Source of the DNA: Calothrix sp. HK-06
Lineage (GTDB): Bacteria > Cyanobacteriota > Cyanobacteriia > Cyanobacteriales > Nostocaceae
Assembly (NCBI RefSeq): GCF_001904745.1
Contig: NZ_MRCD01000091.1
Coordinates: forward strand, 1 to 35,150
Direction: 5' to 3'
Length of the DNA: 35,150 bases
Shown: positions 1 to 8,582 of the stretch, one piece after another
Numbering within the stretch: position 1 is the stretch's first letter
Layout: every line of letters begins with the position of its first letter
The notes under the pieces: model-generated
Databases searched by the model: none
Seen by the model: only the letters and a program-made list of their open reading frames with translations
Told to the model about the DNA's origin: nothing
Program-made: the position numbers and the translations under genes

Positions 1-464
1 TTACTATTATCATCACTTGCAAAATAATGCTTATTTAAATTATTTATAATATCATCTATATCTTGAGGCTCACTAAGCTCAATATTGTCTGTTGCCGCGT
101 TAGGTGGTAAAATTTGTAGGTAGCACTTTTAAAGTATACTAAAATCTATTTCTTTCAATACAAATTTAATATTTTCTATCTCATCTTGTGTAAGAGAATT
201 TAAATAATTATTTTTAAATTCTCTTAATTGAGGATTTCCTGGATTATAACTTTGCGCGGCACCTAAAAGTTCTTTAAGTTTTCCTTGAGATTCAGCATGT
301 TCAATTAAATCAAACACCTTATCAATATTATTTTTACTTTCACTGGTTATGTCATATAAATTTTTTCCACATTTATCCTTTAGCATTATTTCCAAGTTGT
401 TGTCGGGAAAAGCAGCTATCAGGGCTTCCCGAAATTTTTTCCTTTGCTCTCCTGTCAATTCCAT
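1..464 (-). pseudogene. EAD1-domain protein interrupted by an in-frame stop (or short EAD1 protein, 129-464)
   Basis: The intact reading frame (129-464, 111 aa) is an effector-associated domain 1 (EAD1). It opens LTGEQRKKFREALIAAFP and ends near NPGNPQLREF at about residue 82, followed by a short tail. EAD domains are known as death-fold-like adaptors that pair conflict-system proteins carrying the same EAD type. The TAA at 129-131 is followed in the same frame by 42 sense codons running off the window edge, including ILPPNAATD. This suggests a longer EAD1-plus-effector protein broken by one nonsense codon. It lies 30 bp downstream of a CHAT protease with the same EAD1, so the two products may interact. 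Alternatively it is a real short adaptor and the downstream frame is chance. EAD1 identity is fairly sure; the interruption is inferred. Confidence 0.6.
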
Positions 465-494
465 TTCAGTGTGCTAAAATTTAAAATAATTGAA

Positions 495-1916
495 TTATAA
501 ATAAAAATTGTGTAATGTAGTATTCCCAGAATTACTCCTTTTTGCGGCTTCAAGAAGTTCTACGAGCTTTCCATGAGATTCGGCATGTTTAATTAAATCA
601 AATACAGTTTCAGCAGTATTATTACTTTCACTGGTTATTTCATCTAAATTCCACTCCAATTCCTCACTCAACATTATCTTTAATTTCATTTTACCGGGAA
701 AAGCAGACATTAAGGCTTCACGAAATTCTTTTCGCTGTAATGGATTCATATTAACAGAGCTAGAAATTTTTGATTCTTGTTCATTGTTCATTGCAGATTC
801 TGTATTAAACAAATAACCATCTTGTACGCGCATAAAAATAACAGGCGCCGCAAAATCACGTTTACGATATTGATTAGTACTCAAAGCTATGGCATATCGA
901 CCTTCTTGTACTGCTATATCTACAGGGACGCCTCGTGCTAGTCTTTTGTAGAAATTACAAGCGAAGCGAGAAGCTGTAGCGTTACTAACTTCGTATTGCA
1001 TAGCTACGACAACGGGAATATTTTGCTGTACCACCCTAGAAGCAACACCAACAAAAGCCTGTGATTCAGACAGCATAGCACCTTCACACGCTTGCAACAT
1101 CATCACTCCTGGGCGATGTCGGTTAAATAATTGACTAAAGTAACTTGCATCAACCCACATTGCCTCACCAAAGTCGTCTACAAATGCTATTTCTCCCACT
1201 TGCTGTTTATTTTCATTTTCAAAACGACCATGCCCAATAAAATGAAAAATATGTGGCTCAAGAGCTAAAATCTCATCAACCGCTTCGGGGTTAGCTTCGT
1301 TTACAACTGGTAAAAACTCAACTTGTGTAGCTTGTTCCAAAGCTAGTTTCTCTAAAGCTTGTTTGACTCGCTCATATTCCACGTGACCTAAATTACTAGG
1401 CGCCGACACAACCAAAGCAATCCTCAGCTTTTCGTTTTTACTCAACGCAATAGGTTGTGCTGGAGTCCATTGTACACGACGACGGGAAAAAACAATATCA
1501 GGGGTTGTGCCCAACCAAATTGTACCTAAATTAGCACTTTGGGGTAAGCACATAAATTCCCAAGGTAATGCCGCGACTTCAGGCATGTTTTGCTCATCAA
1601 TGTCTAATTCAATCCGCAGTAGCTGCTTTTTCTGTTGCACTATATCGTAGTAAAAGTTAACAAAGTCTTGGCGAAGTACTTCATCGAATAAGCAATTAAA
1701 TAAAGCTTCTCCGAGTAAGCGCGCTTTATCACTATCATTTAGTTCACTTTTACCAGTTAAATTGAGGAGTTGTTGAATTTCTAGAGTCAAACAGTCCTGA
1801 TAACGAAATTTCCCAGAGGGTTGACCAAGAGATTGACGCTGAGAATCCCACTTTTCAACCTGCACATGTTTATCATTGGCTACACGGATGCGGTAAGTGT
1901 AATAGACTTTGGACAT
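495..1916 (-). CDS. CHAT-domain caspase-like protease with C-terminal EAD1
   Basis: A 473-aa protein with two parts. Residues about 110-365 form a CHAT domain (caspase/HetF-associated). The probable catalytic His229 lies in HFIGHG and Cys277 in LQACEGA, each after a hydrophobic strand as in caspase-like peptidases. A linker leads to an EAD1 domain at about residues 390-473, which starts NPLQRKEFREALMSAFP and closely resembles the EAD1 encoded just downstream. CHAT proteases with EADs are known in multicellular cyanobacteria as predicted effectors of NTP-dependent conflict systems. No NTPase is seen here. The EAD1 stops slightly short (NTTLHNFYL). The gene starts 72 bp after the upstream gene's stop and is probably in one operon with it. 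No strong ribosome site precedes the ATG. Substrate unknown. Confidence 0.85.
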   Translation of the reverse strand: MSKVYYTYRIRVANDKHVQVEKWDSQRQSLGQPSGKFRYQDCLTLEIQQLLNLTGKSELNDSDKARLLGEALFNCLFDEVLRQDFVNFYYDIVQQKKQLLRIELDIDEQNMPEVAALPWEFMCLPQSANLGTIWLGTTPDIVFSRRRVQWTPAQPIALSKNEKLRIALVVSAPSNLGHVEYERVKQALEKLALEQATQVEFLPVVNEANPEAVDEILALEPHIFHFIGHGRFENENKQQVGEIAFVDDFGEAMWVDASYFSQLFNRHRPGVMMLQACEGAMLSESQAFVGVASRVVQQNIPVVVAMQYEVSNATASRFACNFYKRLARGVPVDIAVQEGRYAIALSTNQYRKRDFAAPVIFMRVQDGYLFNTESAMNNEQESKISSSVNMNPLQRKEFREALMSAFPGKMKLKIMLSEELEWNLDEITSESNNTAETVFDLIKHAESHGKLVELLEAAKRSNSGNTTLHNFYL

Positions 1917-1988
1917 GATGAAGCTTTTCTTGGTTAACCTTATTTTTCTACATAACGGCGCCTTAAGATTCAGTAAAAAATGTTTATT

Positions 1989-2888
1989 TTATTTTGGTAG
2001 ATTTAGAGTCCATTGTTTTTCGTCACCACGCGAAAGTTCTTTGGCTGCTTCGTCTTTACGTTTAAACAGGTTTTTTAACGTTTGTTTTAACTCGCTGGCA
2101 GCGTCGCGAATATCAGCAAACAACCAATCCATATTTGCTTCAGCCCATACTGTACCGTGTAAATTAATAGATGTACATTCTTTCGGCACTTTAAAGACAA
2201 CGGCAAATTTGACTGTTGCCATCTGCTGAATATCCGCTTCTTCGATACGCCAAAAACATTCGGAACTACCCGAACCTTGAGCAATTATTTTAAAAAACCC
2301 ACCTTCATAAGTGTAGTCAGGTACAGCAACAAATGCTTTTAGCTCATTTTTGGTACTTACACTAGCATTAAAATCAGGAATATTCGCCAGTTCTGCAAAT
2401 GTAGATGTATCAATTCCTACACTCCACTCTAAGTTTTCGTTCAAACCGAGGTTCATGCCAACCCCAAATTTCATTAAAGATTGCCACTTACTTTCTGGGA
2501 AAATAGTCTGAACAATTGGCTCTTTGTCTCCTTTGGGACTAAAATCAAGTAGGCAAGATAGGCGCCAAAATTTAACGTTTGGTTTAGGACGTAAATCTAC
2601 GGTGACAGTCATGTAATAAAAATCATAATTGTCACGCATTTGCTGTTTGTAAATACTGTTTAGCTCTACCCCAACTTCTTTAAAGGTTTCTTCTGTAAGT
2701 AGTATTAATTTATCATTCGGGTTGCCAAAGTTAACTTTGGTTTGCATTAAGCTTTGGACAGATGCGGTGCCTCTACCTAGTGTACCTCTTGAAGAGAGTG
2801 TGCCTTCCCACTTTTGGACTTCTTCAAATAGTTCGTTTAATAGAATGTCGGAGTTTTGAAGGTTAGGAGGCCTAGTTAAATCAACCAT
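1989..2888 (-). CDS. Uncharacterised 299-aa protein, first gene of the CHAT/EAD1 group
   Basis: I do not recognise a family. There is no signal peptide, no membrane segment and no obvious catalytic motif. Residues about 90-250 read as alternating short hydrophobic and polar stretches with several Trp residues, consistent with a beta-rich fold. The C-terminus (about 255-290) is helical and charged (ELKQTLKNLFKRKDEAAKEL). The ATG has a good AGAGG ribosome site 5 bases upstream. It is the promoter-proximal gene of a minus-strand group with the CHAT-EAD1 protease and the EAD1 gene, so it may be a sensor, substrate or partner of the protease. That role is inference from position only. Confidence 0.7.
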   Translation of the reverse strand: MVDLTRPPNLQNSDILLNELFEEVQKWEGTLSSRGTLGRGTASVQSLMQTKVNFGNPNDKLILLTEETFKEVGVELNSIYKQQMRDNYDFYYMTVTVDLRPKPNVKFWRLSCLLDFSPKGDKEPIVQTIFPESKWQSLMKFGVGMNLGLNENLEWSVGIDTSTFAELANIPDFNASVSTKNELKAFVAVPDYTYEGGFFKIIAQGSGSSECFWRIEEADIQQMATVKFAVVFKVPKECTSINLHGTVWAEANMDWLFADIRDAASELKQTLKNLFKRKDEAAKELSRGDEKQWTLNLPK

Positions 2889-3024
2889 TATTCCTCTAAG
2901 CTCATGAACTATAGACTATAGATAATATACAGTGTTGCTGACCCACTTGGCAGAACTGGCGCCTGAAGCAAAACTTGGGATCAAAGAAAAAAATAAATAT
3001 TTTATACAAATATTACTTCAGTAT

Positions 3025-3216
3025 TAGAGGTTGTTTGAAAAGTGTCTGTCAATGTCATGCTGAGGCACGTTAACGCAGTTTTCCCGAAGGGTAGCATCTC
3101 AGTATATAGTTTGAAACCCTAGATTCTAGCCTGCGGCAAATGCTCCGCATTACGTTCCGTTGCACTCCACTCAGAATGACAATTTATACCTTACCTGACT
3201 TTTCAAACATCCTCTA
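3025..3216. mobile_element. MITE-like element with 19-bp terminal inverted repeats
   Basis: The left end TAGAGGTTGTTTGAAAAGT (3025-3043) and right end ACTTTTCAAACATCCTCTA (3198-3216) are inverted repeats matching at 18 of 19 positions. The 192-bp element has no coding capacity. Both outermost dinucleotides are TA. If these are the target duplication, the element would start GAGG and fit a non-autonomous IS630/Tc1-type element. The interior (3120-3180) contains a GC-richer segment ending CACTCAGAATGAC that looks like a dispersed cyanobacterial repeat. No transposase is in the window. Confidence 0.65.
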
Positions 3217-3257
3217 AAGCTAATTGTTTTTCATCCTGACACTAAGGAGATTGTTTT

Positions 3258-3632
3258 ATGGAGAAACTAAATTATTACGACATAGTTGAAAAAATCCTAA
3301 ACCCGTATGTAAATATTACTGTCGGTGAAGGTGCCAAAGTTGAATCTATCGCAGATCGAGCTAATGGTCATTATTTGATTATGTTTGTTGGTTGGCGAGA
3401 TGGAGCTCATGTGTATGGGAGTTTGATTCATATTGATATTAAAAATAATCAGATTTGGATTCAACAAGATGGCACCCAAGAGGGTATTGCTCAACAATTA
3501 GTGAAAGCGGGTGTTCCTCAAAGTGATATTGTGTTGGGCTATCGTTCTCCTTTTGTTCGCCAATTTTCTGGGTTTGGTGTGGGAGTTGAGAATAAATCTG
3601 AGGTTAAGCCGTTAAAAGAGGTTTCTAGATAA
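3258..3632 (+). CDS. xisI: XisI-family protein (fdxN element excision controlling factor homologue)
   Basis: A 124-aa protein with the features of the XisI family: an N-terminal helix (YYDIVEKILNPYV), a central VGWRDGAHVYGSLIHIDIK block, the conserved IWIQQDGT motif, then GIAQQLVKAGVPQSDIVLG and a PFVRQFSGFGVG ending. XisI was named as a controlling factor for excision of the fdxN element in heterocysts, but the family is widespread in multicopy form in cyanobacteria, usually beside xisH. No xisH is present within several kilobases, so this is an orphan. TAAGGAGA 7 bases before the ATG is a strong ribosome site. The MITE-like element ends about 40 bp upstream and may lie in its promoter region. 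The family call is firm; a role in excision here is unproven. Confidence 0.85.
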   Translation: MEKLNYYDIVEKILNPYVNITVGEGAKVESIADRANGHYLIMFVGWRDGAHVYGSLIHIDIKNNQIWIQQDGTQEGIAQQLVKAGVPQSDIVLGYRSPFVRQFSGFGVGVENKSEVKPLKEVSR

Positions 3633-3968
3633 AAAGTATCTAAAATTTTCTAGTGGTGGGCGCCCTTGCTAGCTCTAATATATATGCTTGGGTATATTGT
3701 TGGGTTTCGTTCCTCTACCCAACCAACATAATTAGATAACTCTGTGTTCTCTGTGGCTATGTGGTAAAAAAGATACATGGTATGGGCAGGCAGGGATGCC
3801 TGCTCCACAATATAGTTATTTAAAATCACCTATCCGTTACATCCGTTTTATCGGTTGCCACTTCGGTTTCTTCTACCTTGGGTTTGGCTTTGCGGGTTGT
3901 ACGGATTTGTTAGACTAATCACAACAGCAAGCAATCTTAACAAAACCACTCCTCTAGTAGAGCGACTT
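3633..3968. repeat. Repeat-rich intergenic region between xisI and tldD
   Basis: No gene is supported in this stretch. It holds at least four dispersed-repeat fragments. One is an inverted repeat TGTTGGG...ACCCAACCAACA at 3698-3728. The second, AACTCTGTGTTCTCTGTGG (about 3739-3757), matches the opposite strand near 24762-24780. The third is a GCAGGCAGGGATGCCTGC palindrome at about 3785-3802. The fourth, TATCCGTTACATCCGTT at 3831-3847, recurs exactly before eboE. A tldD promoter presumably also lies here. Confidence 0.6.
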
Positions 3969-5444
3969 ATGCTAATTACAGATAATTTACTAGTTTCTAA
4001 GCAACTCCCGACTCTTGAATATTCCTCGACGCAGGAAAGATTCGATGATACTTGGGAAGCTCCTTTGTCTACCCTTCTGGGTTTAGGACGTGCGGCAGGC
4101 GCCGATTTTTTGGAATTTTTTCTAGAGCGTGTTAATTATATAAGTTGTCTTGCTGAGGATGATACTATCACTAGCATTACTCCTCGCCTTTCTACTGGTG
4201 CAGGTGTACGTGTATTCTTGGGCAAAGCCGATTGCTATGTTACAACTAACGACCTTTCATTTAATGGTTTGAAAGCTGCGTTAGAAAAAGCTCTTGGAAT
4301 TATGGGTTTGCAGTTGCCTGCTCCTAATGCTTTTATTCCTGAAATTAATTTAGAACTTTTACGAGATTACGCTACTAAGCGCGGTAAAGATGGCTGGTTG
4401 CCCTTGTGTAGTGAAATACGCGAGATGGGTGAAGTTCTCCTTGATGGTACTGGACAACTTCAAAAAACTGCTAGCCATATTCAATCTCGTCGCGCGACTT
4501 ATTTCCGTGACTGGCAAGAAGTTTTAGTTGCTGCGAGTGATGGTACATTTGCTCGCGATATTCGCCTAACTCAGTCGGTAGGTTTCAATTTGTTGTGTGC
4601 TGATGGCGCCAACCGTACTTCTATTGCTGAACGTGCAGGTAATACAAGTGACCCTAATTTCTTGCGTACTTGGGATTATAAAGAAGCATCAGAACATATT
4701 TCTGAGTCGGCGGGTAAAATGCTGTACGCCGACTATGTAGAATCAGGTACTTATCCAATTATCATGGCAAACCACTTTGGTGGTGTAATTTTCCATGAAG
4801 CTTGTGGGCACTTACTCGAAACTACTCAAATTGAACGCAAAACAACCCCCTTCGCTGATAAAAAAGGTGAGAAAATTGCTCACGAAAGTTTAACAGCATG
4901 GGATGAAGGTCGTTCTGAGAATGCCTTCGGTACTATTGATATGGACGACGAAGGAATGCCAGCACAACGCACTTTGTTAATTGAAAAAGGCGTTTTGAAG
5001 AATTTCTTGGCTGATAGAGCGGGTTCAATGCGTACTGGACACCCCCGTACAGGTAGCGGAAGACGACAAAATTTCACGTTTGCGGCTGCTAGTAGAATGC
5101 GAAATACTTATATCGCAACTGGTGATTACACTCTTGATGATGTTTTTGCCTCTGTTGACAGAGGTATTTACTGTAAAAAAATGGGTGGTGGTAGCGTTGG
5201 CGCCACTGGACAATTCAATTTTGGTGTTGATGAAGCTTATTTAATTGAGAATGGCAAAATTACTAAGCCGCTTAAAGGCGCCATTTTGATTGGGGAAGCT
5301 AAGGAAATTATGAACAAGATTTCGATGTGTTCACAAGATTTATCTTTGGCGCCTGGTTTCTGTGGTTCTGTAAGTGGCAGTATTTATACTACTGTGGGTC
5401 AACCTCATATCAAGGTTGATTCGATTACTGTTGGTGGACGTTAA
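3969..5444 (+). CDS. tldD: TldD metallopeptidase subunit
   Basis: TldD of the TldD/TldE (PmbA) peptidase, which in other bacteria degrades unfolded peptides and trims modified peptides such as microcin B17 precursor. The zinc motif HEACGH (His276, Glu277, His281) is present, with family blocks GAGVRVF, the [15 protein letters not shown] region and a C-terminal APGFCG segment. From the ATG at 3969 the protein is 491 aa, the usual size. The frame is open upstream to 3855, but that stretch contains a dispersed repeat and encodes an unrelated sequence, so I reject the longer start. The partner tldE follows 64 bp downstream. Confident call. Confidence 0.93.
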   Translation: MLITDNLLVSKQLPTLEYSSTQERFDDTWEAPLSTLLGLGRAAGADFLEFFLERVNYISCLAEDDTITSITPRLSTGAGVRVFLGKADCYVTTNDLSFNGLKAALEKALGIMGLQLPAPNAFIPEINLELLRDYATKRGKDGWLPLCSEIREMGEVLLDGTGQLQKTASHIQSRRATYFRDWQEVLVAASDGTFARDIRLTQSVGFNLLCADGANRTSIAERAGNTSDPNFLRTWDYKEASEHISESAGKMLYADYVESGTYPIIMANHFGGVIFHEACGHLLETTQIERKTTPFADKKGEKIAHESLTAWDEGRSENAFGTIDMDDEGMPAQRTLLIEKGVLKNFLADRAGSMRTGHPRTGSGRRQNFTFAAASRMRNTYIATGDYTLDDVFASVDRGIYCKKMGGGSVGATGQFNFGVDEAYLIENGKITKPLKGAILIGEAKEIMNKISMCSQDLSLAPGFCGSVSGSIYTTVGQPHIKVDSITVGGR

Positions 5445-5454
5445 TTGTTTTATG

Positions 5455-5488
5455 TGTTGGGTTGCGCTCTTAGCTCCACCCAACCTAC
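5455..5488. repeat. Small dispersed inverted repeat between tldD and tldE
   Basis: TGTTGGGTTGCGCT pairs with AGCTCCACCCAACC across a short loop. The same kind of element, with GTTGGGTTTCG and CTACCCAACC arms, is at 3698-3728. These resemble REP-like palindromes common in filamentous cyanobacterial intergenic regions. It could also modulate tldE expression. Confidence 0.5.
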
Positions 5489-5508
5489 TATTCATCTAAT
5501 ATACAAAT

Positions 5509-6855
5509 ATGGCAAAAATTCAAGAAATCGCATCTGCGGCGAAGGATAGCGCAAACAAACTTGGAATTAAGAAGTTTGATATTTATGGTTCGAGTGTTGA
5601 TTCTACCAGTGTACAGGTAGATCAAGGTGAACCTAGACAAGTTAAGGCTTCTAATTTGTCGGGTGTGACTGTGCGGGTTTGGAATGAACAAAATACTGTT
5701 GGTGTCACTAGTACTACTGATGTTGACCCCAAAGGTTTAGAATTGGCTCTGAAAACAGCGTATGAAGCAAGCTTTTTTGGCGTAAAAGAAAATGTTCCTG
5801 ACTTTAGCCCAGAAGCAACAGCACCTCTAAATATAGATAATTCTTCCACAGAAAAAGTTGAACAGGCGCCTGTTAATGAGTTAATTCAAAGCTTGATATC
5901 AGCCGAAAAAGAGTTAATGGCGAAGCATCCTGCAATTAAGGGTGTACCGTACAATAATTTATCGCAGCGTGATGTCGATAGATTTTACCTTAATAGTGAT
6001 GGCGCCCTGAGAACTGAGTCACACTCGTTAGCTTCTGTGTATCTATATAGTAAGACAGAACAAGAAGGTAAAAAACCTCGTAGCGGTGGAGCGTTTAGAA
6101 TTAGTCATGGTATCAAAGATTTAGATGTCGATGGCTGTATTCAAGAAACTGCTGATAAAACCATTAGCCATCTCAATTACGAAAAAGTTCAAACTGGTAA
6201 ATACACTGTCGTATTTTCACCCGAAGCTTTTTTGAGTTTGCTTGGCGCCTTTTCTAACTTATACAACGCTCAAAGTATTCTCGATAAGCAAAGCCTTTCA
6301 ACTCCCGATGATATTGGCAAGCAAATAGCATCACCTTTACTTAGCGTATATGATGATGGATTGCACCCAGCGAATGTTGGCGCCGAATCTTTTGATGGTG
6401 AAGGAACTCCAACACGTAAAGTTTCTTTAATTGAAAATGGAGTTTTAAAAGGATTCCTTCATAGTGCAGGTACAGCAAAGCGACTCAATGCTCAACCTAC
6501 AGGAAATGCGAGTATTGGCGCCAAAGTTAGTGTTGGCCCCAATTTCTACCATGTGTACTCTGGGGCGCCTGCGGAGAAAGAATATAGCTTAGATACTGCT
6601 GAAAATGTCATTTTAATAGATGATTTGCAAGCACTTCATGCAGGTGTGAAGGCGCTTCAAGGTTCGTTTTCATTACCTTTTGACGGATGGATGGTCAATA
6701 AAGGGGTGAAGACGAGTATCGAATCAGCAACTGTTGCAGGTGATTTTCTGTCAGTTTTGAATTCGATTATATATATAGAGAAGGAACCTGAATTAACTCC
6801 TTCTGGTGTTTGCCCACGAGTTTGGGTTGAAGGACTTTCTATTACTGGAGAGTAA
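5509..6855 (+). CDS. tldE: TldE/PmbA-type metallopeptidase subunit
   Basis: A 448-aa protein of the TldD/PmbA superfamily, the non-metal-binding partner of TldD. Family features visible are the N-terminal DIYGSSVDSTSVQVDQGEPRQ segment, the GVTVRVW block, ASPLLSVYDDG with the following DGEGTPTRKVSLIENG, and the C-terminal WVEGLSITGE. It lacks an HExxxH motif, as expected for this subunit. It sits 64 bp after tldD with a small inverted repeat between them and probably shares its transcript. It is rich in GGCGCC sites (six), mostly read as Gly-Ala or Ala-Pro codon pairs. Confidence 0.92.
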   Translation: MAKIQEIASAAKDSANKLGIKKFDIYGSSVDSTSVQVDQGEPRQVKASNLSGVTVRVWNEQNTVGVTSTTDVDPKGLELALKTAYEASFFGVKENVPDFSPEATAPLNIDNSSTEKVEQAPVNELIQSLISAEKELMAKHPAIKGVPYNNLSQRDVDRFYLNSDGALRTESHSLASVYLYSKTEQEGKKPRSGGAFRISHGIKDLDVDGCIQETADKTISHLNYEKVQTGKYTVVFSPEAFLSLLGAFSNLYNAQSILDKQSLSTPDDIGKQIASPLLSVYDDGLHPANVGAESFDGEGTPTRKVSLIENGVLKGFLHSAGTAKRLNAQPTGNASIGAKVSVGPNFYHVYSGAPAEKEYSLDTAENVILIDDLQALHAGVKALQGSFSLPFDGWMVNKGVKTSIESATVAGDFLSVLNSIIYIEKEPELTPSGVCPRVWVEGLSITGE

Positions 6856-6865
6856 AATTAATGTA

Positions 6866-6885
6866 GAACAGGCAGATGCCTGTTC
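6866..6885. terminator. Perfect hairpin between convergent genes
   Basis: GAACAGGCA, a GA loop, then TGCCTGTTC: a perfect 9-bp stem 11 bases after the tldE stop and 11 bases before the end of the convergent pentapeptide gene. The position suits a bidirectional terminator, though no U-run follows. The AGGCAG.TGCCTG core also resembles a dispersed repeat (compare about 3785-3802). Confidence 0.45.
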
Positions 6886-6895
6886 CACAAATCTA

Positions 6896-7357
6896 TTAAT
6901 ATTCTCCACCAATGCCGATGTTAACGTTGTAAATTTCGGTTCCTGTCCAGTTAACACCAATAACAGTGGCGCCATCGAGGTCATTGCTAACAAAATGCGC
7001 TGCTGTGAGGTTGGCGTTAGTTAAGTTGGCATTGTTCATACTAACGCTGTTGATAAATGCTGATGTGAGGTTGGCAGATTGAAGATTCGCACCTGTTAAA
7101 TCTGCTCCTTCTAAGTTGGCGTTCTTGAGGTTGGCGCCTTTTAAGTTAGCGTTTCGCAAATCTGCCCCTATCAAATGGGCGCCTTGAAGATTTGCACCAC
7201 TGAGGTTACATCCACTACACTCTCTGGTTTCAATTAATTTCCGGACGTTATTGCTGACGCTTGTATTTGTATTTGTAGTAGTTCCTTGCGCTCCAGCAGG
7301 AGATACAAAAGCAAAAGCACTCATTAGAGCAACTGCCGCAAAAAATTTAGTTTTCAT
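6896..7357 (-). CDS. Exported pentapeptide-repeat protein
   Basis: From the ATG at 7357 (153 aa) the protein starts MKTKFFAAVALMSAFAFVSPAGAQG, a clear signal peptide probably cut after AGA or AQG. Residues about 45-130 are A(N/D)LxG pentapeptide repeats (ANLQG, ADLRN, ANLKG, ANLEG, ADLTG and similar), which fold as a right-handed quadrilateral beta-helix. A Cys pair, CSGC, precedes the repeats. A start 9 codons upstream is possible, but GGAGG lies 7 bases before the chosen ATG and the signal peptide begins there. Such proteins are abundant in cyanobacteria and mostly of unknown role. Periplasmic or thylakoid-lumen location is inferred. Confidence 0.87.
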   Translation of the reverse strand: MKTKFFAAVALMSAFAFVSPAGAQGTTTNTNTSVSNNVRKLIETRECSGCNLSGANLQGAHLIGADLRNANLKGANLKNANLEGADLTGANLQSANLTSAFINSVSMNNANLTNANLTAAHFVSNDLDGATVIGVNWTGTEIYNVNIGIGGEY

Positions 7358-7384
7358 GTTTTTTTCCTCCACGCTATCTAACAC

Positions 7385-7708
7385 TTTGTATAAACAACTA
7401 GTACTGTAGGCTGGTTGAAATCAACACGATAGTACTATTTTGCTGGGTTTTTCAACCTCTTACTTATTTGCTACAACTTCATTGTCGCCCATTCCAGAAA
7501 AATTACATCGTGCTTCAGTAGTACTTATAAATCTCTCGCTGGGTTGAAAGCCTTTTAATACAAAGCGCGTGGGGATATACGTATATATATATAGAAACTT
7601 ATTGGGTTTTAGATAAGCTTTACTCGAATAAATGGTGCCAGACCAAAAACTGTCACAAGTGTATTTTCTTACTAGGCGCATTGAATGCTAATATAGTGAC
7701 TATACGAA
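7385..7708. other. Intergenic region without a supported gene
   Basis: About 320 bp. A 73-codon minus-strand frame has no recognisable protein character. A short alternating GTATATATATATA run lies near 7580-7592. It presumably contains the promoter of the pentapeptide gene; I see nothing else. Confidence 0.5.
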
Positions 7709-8143
7709 TCAAGCTGGTGTTGTTTGTTTTGAAGATTGGTGTAAGATTGTATGGTTTACAAATGCACAAGCAAACTCAACCAAATTCTGCTTAACATAAC
7801 AGATTGACACCGAGACGTTTACGGTTAGATTAGTCTTTGTCTGGTAATGTGATAGTAATTTAGTTGAACCGTTTTTTTTAAGAAGCTTCCATATATCATT
7901 CCAGTTTTGCGATACAAGGGAAGTATCTATATCGAATAATGTCATTCCTAAAAGTTCTTCACGTGAGTATTCGGTTAAACAACACATGGCATCATTGATA
8001 TAAATAAATTGCCCATACTGATTTACACAAAATTCAGCTTGTATGGCACAACCTATATTTAAATTATTGGATAAGCAATTTTCATCTAGTCCATATCGTA
8101 AATGCAAATTAATTTCTAACAACTTGTTATCGTAAAAATCCAC
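7709..8143 (-). CDS. Stand-alone PAS-domain protein
   Basis: A 144-aa protein that is essentially one PAS fold (about residues 28-130: AEFCVNQYGQFIYINDAMC, then the conserved YSREELLGMTLFDID). It has no output domain. It strongly resembles the first PAS domain of the histidine kinase encoded nearby (9562-11454), which reads SFCINESGSFLYVNDAMC and YSRDQLMKMSLFDID at matching positions. It is probably a partial duplication of that domain. Lying on the same strand beyond the response regulator, it could serve as an accessory sensor or be a decaying remnant. Ligand unknown. Confidence 0.7.
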   Translation of the reverse strand: MDFYDNKLLEINLHLRYGLDENCLSNNLNIGCAIQAEFCVNQYGQFIYINDAMCCLTEYSREELLGMTLFDIDTSLVSQNWNDIWKLLKKNGSTKLLSHYQTKTNLTVNVSVSICYVKQNLVEFACAFVNHTILHQSSKQTTPA

Positions 8144-8582
8144 TGTAATAGGTTACCTTATTTTGTAAAGAGATAATAACGTAAGTTGAACATATGTACT
8201 CAAAGTCGCAAGCCAAAAACATTGGAGCCCTCAACACAGCAGTAAGAGTAAGCCACAAAATGAATTAGCCTGCGGTGTCATAAGTAGCGAACGTTAATAT
8301 CGTTTACACTGCGTTCAGAATGACCGAAAAGCATTTTTTCGTGGAGTTCTTCAAGTATATATAAACATTACTTAGTAGCATTGTTACTAAATTCTACTTA
8401 TATCAGTATTAGCAGCGTCATCTATCTCAAGGAATAGGTTAAGATACCAACGCATATATATTAAATTTGGACATCTACCACTTGGTAGATAAAGGCTATA
8501 TGTGTCATGAAGGGGAGGAGTAGATTAGTCAACAGTGTTTTAACTCGTCCCCTAAGTTATAGGTTTCATTTCAGCAAGCAGC
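8144..8582. other. Intergenic region with a degenerate dispersed repeat
   Basis: About 440 bp with no supported gene. The segment at about 8262-8330 (CCTGCGG... CTGCGTTCAGAATGAC) resembles the interior of the MITE-like element at 3025-3216, so it is probably a decayed dispersed repeat. A plus-strand frame starting at 8507 is antisense to the response regulator and rejected. Confidence 0.45.

Noticed and set aside
3258-3632. Evidence for an excisable fdxN-type element in the window
   Set aside because: XisI family members are common outside such elements; no XisF-type recombinase or att repeats are seen.
3855-3968. N-terminal extension of TldD by 38 residues
   Set aside because: The stretch is encoded directly after a dispersed repeat, does not resemble TldD, and the ATG at 3969 gives the usual family length.
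7460-7681. 73-codon minus-strand frame
   Set aside because: Its composition is random-looking, with no ribosome site and no family resemblance.
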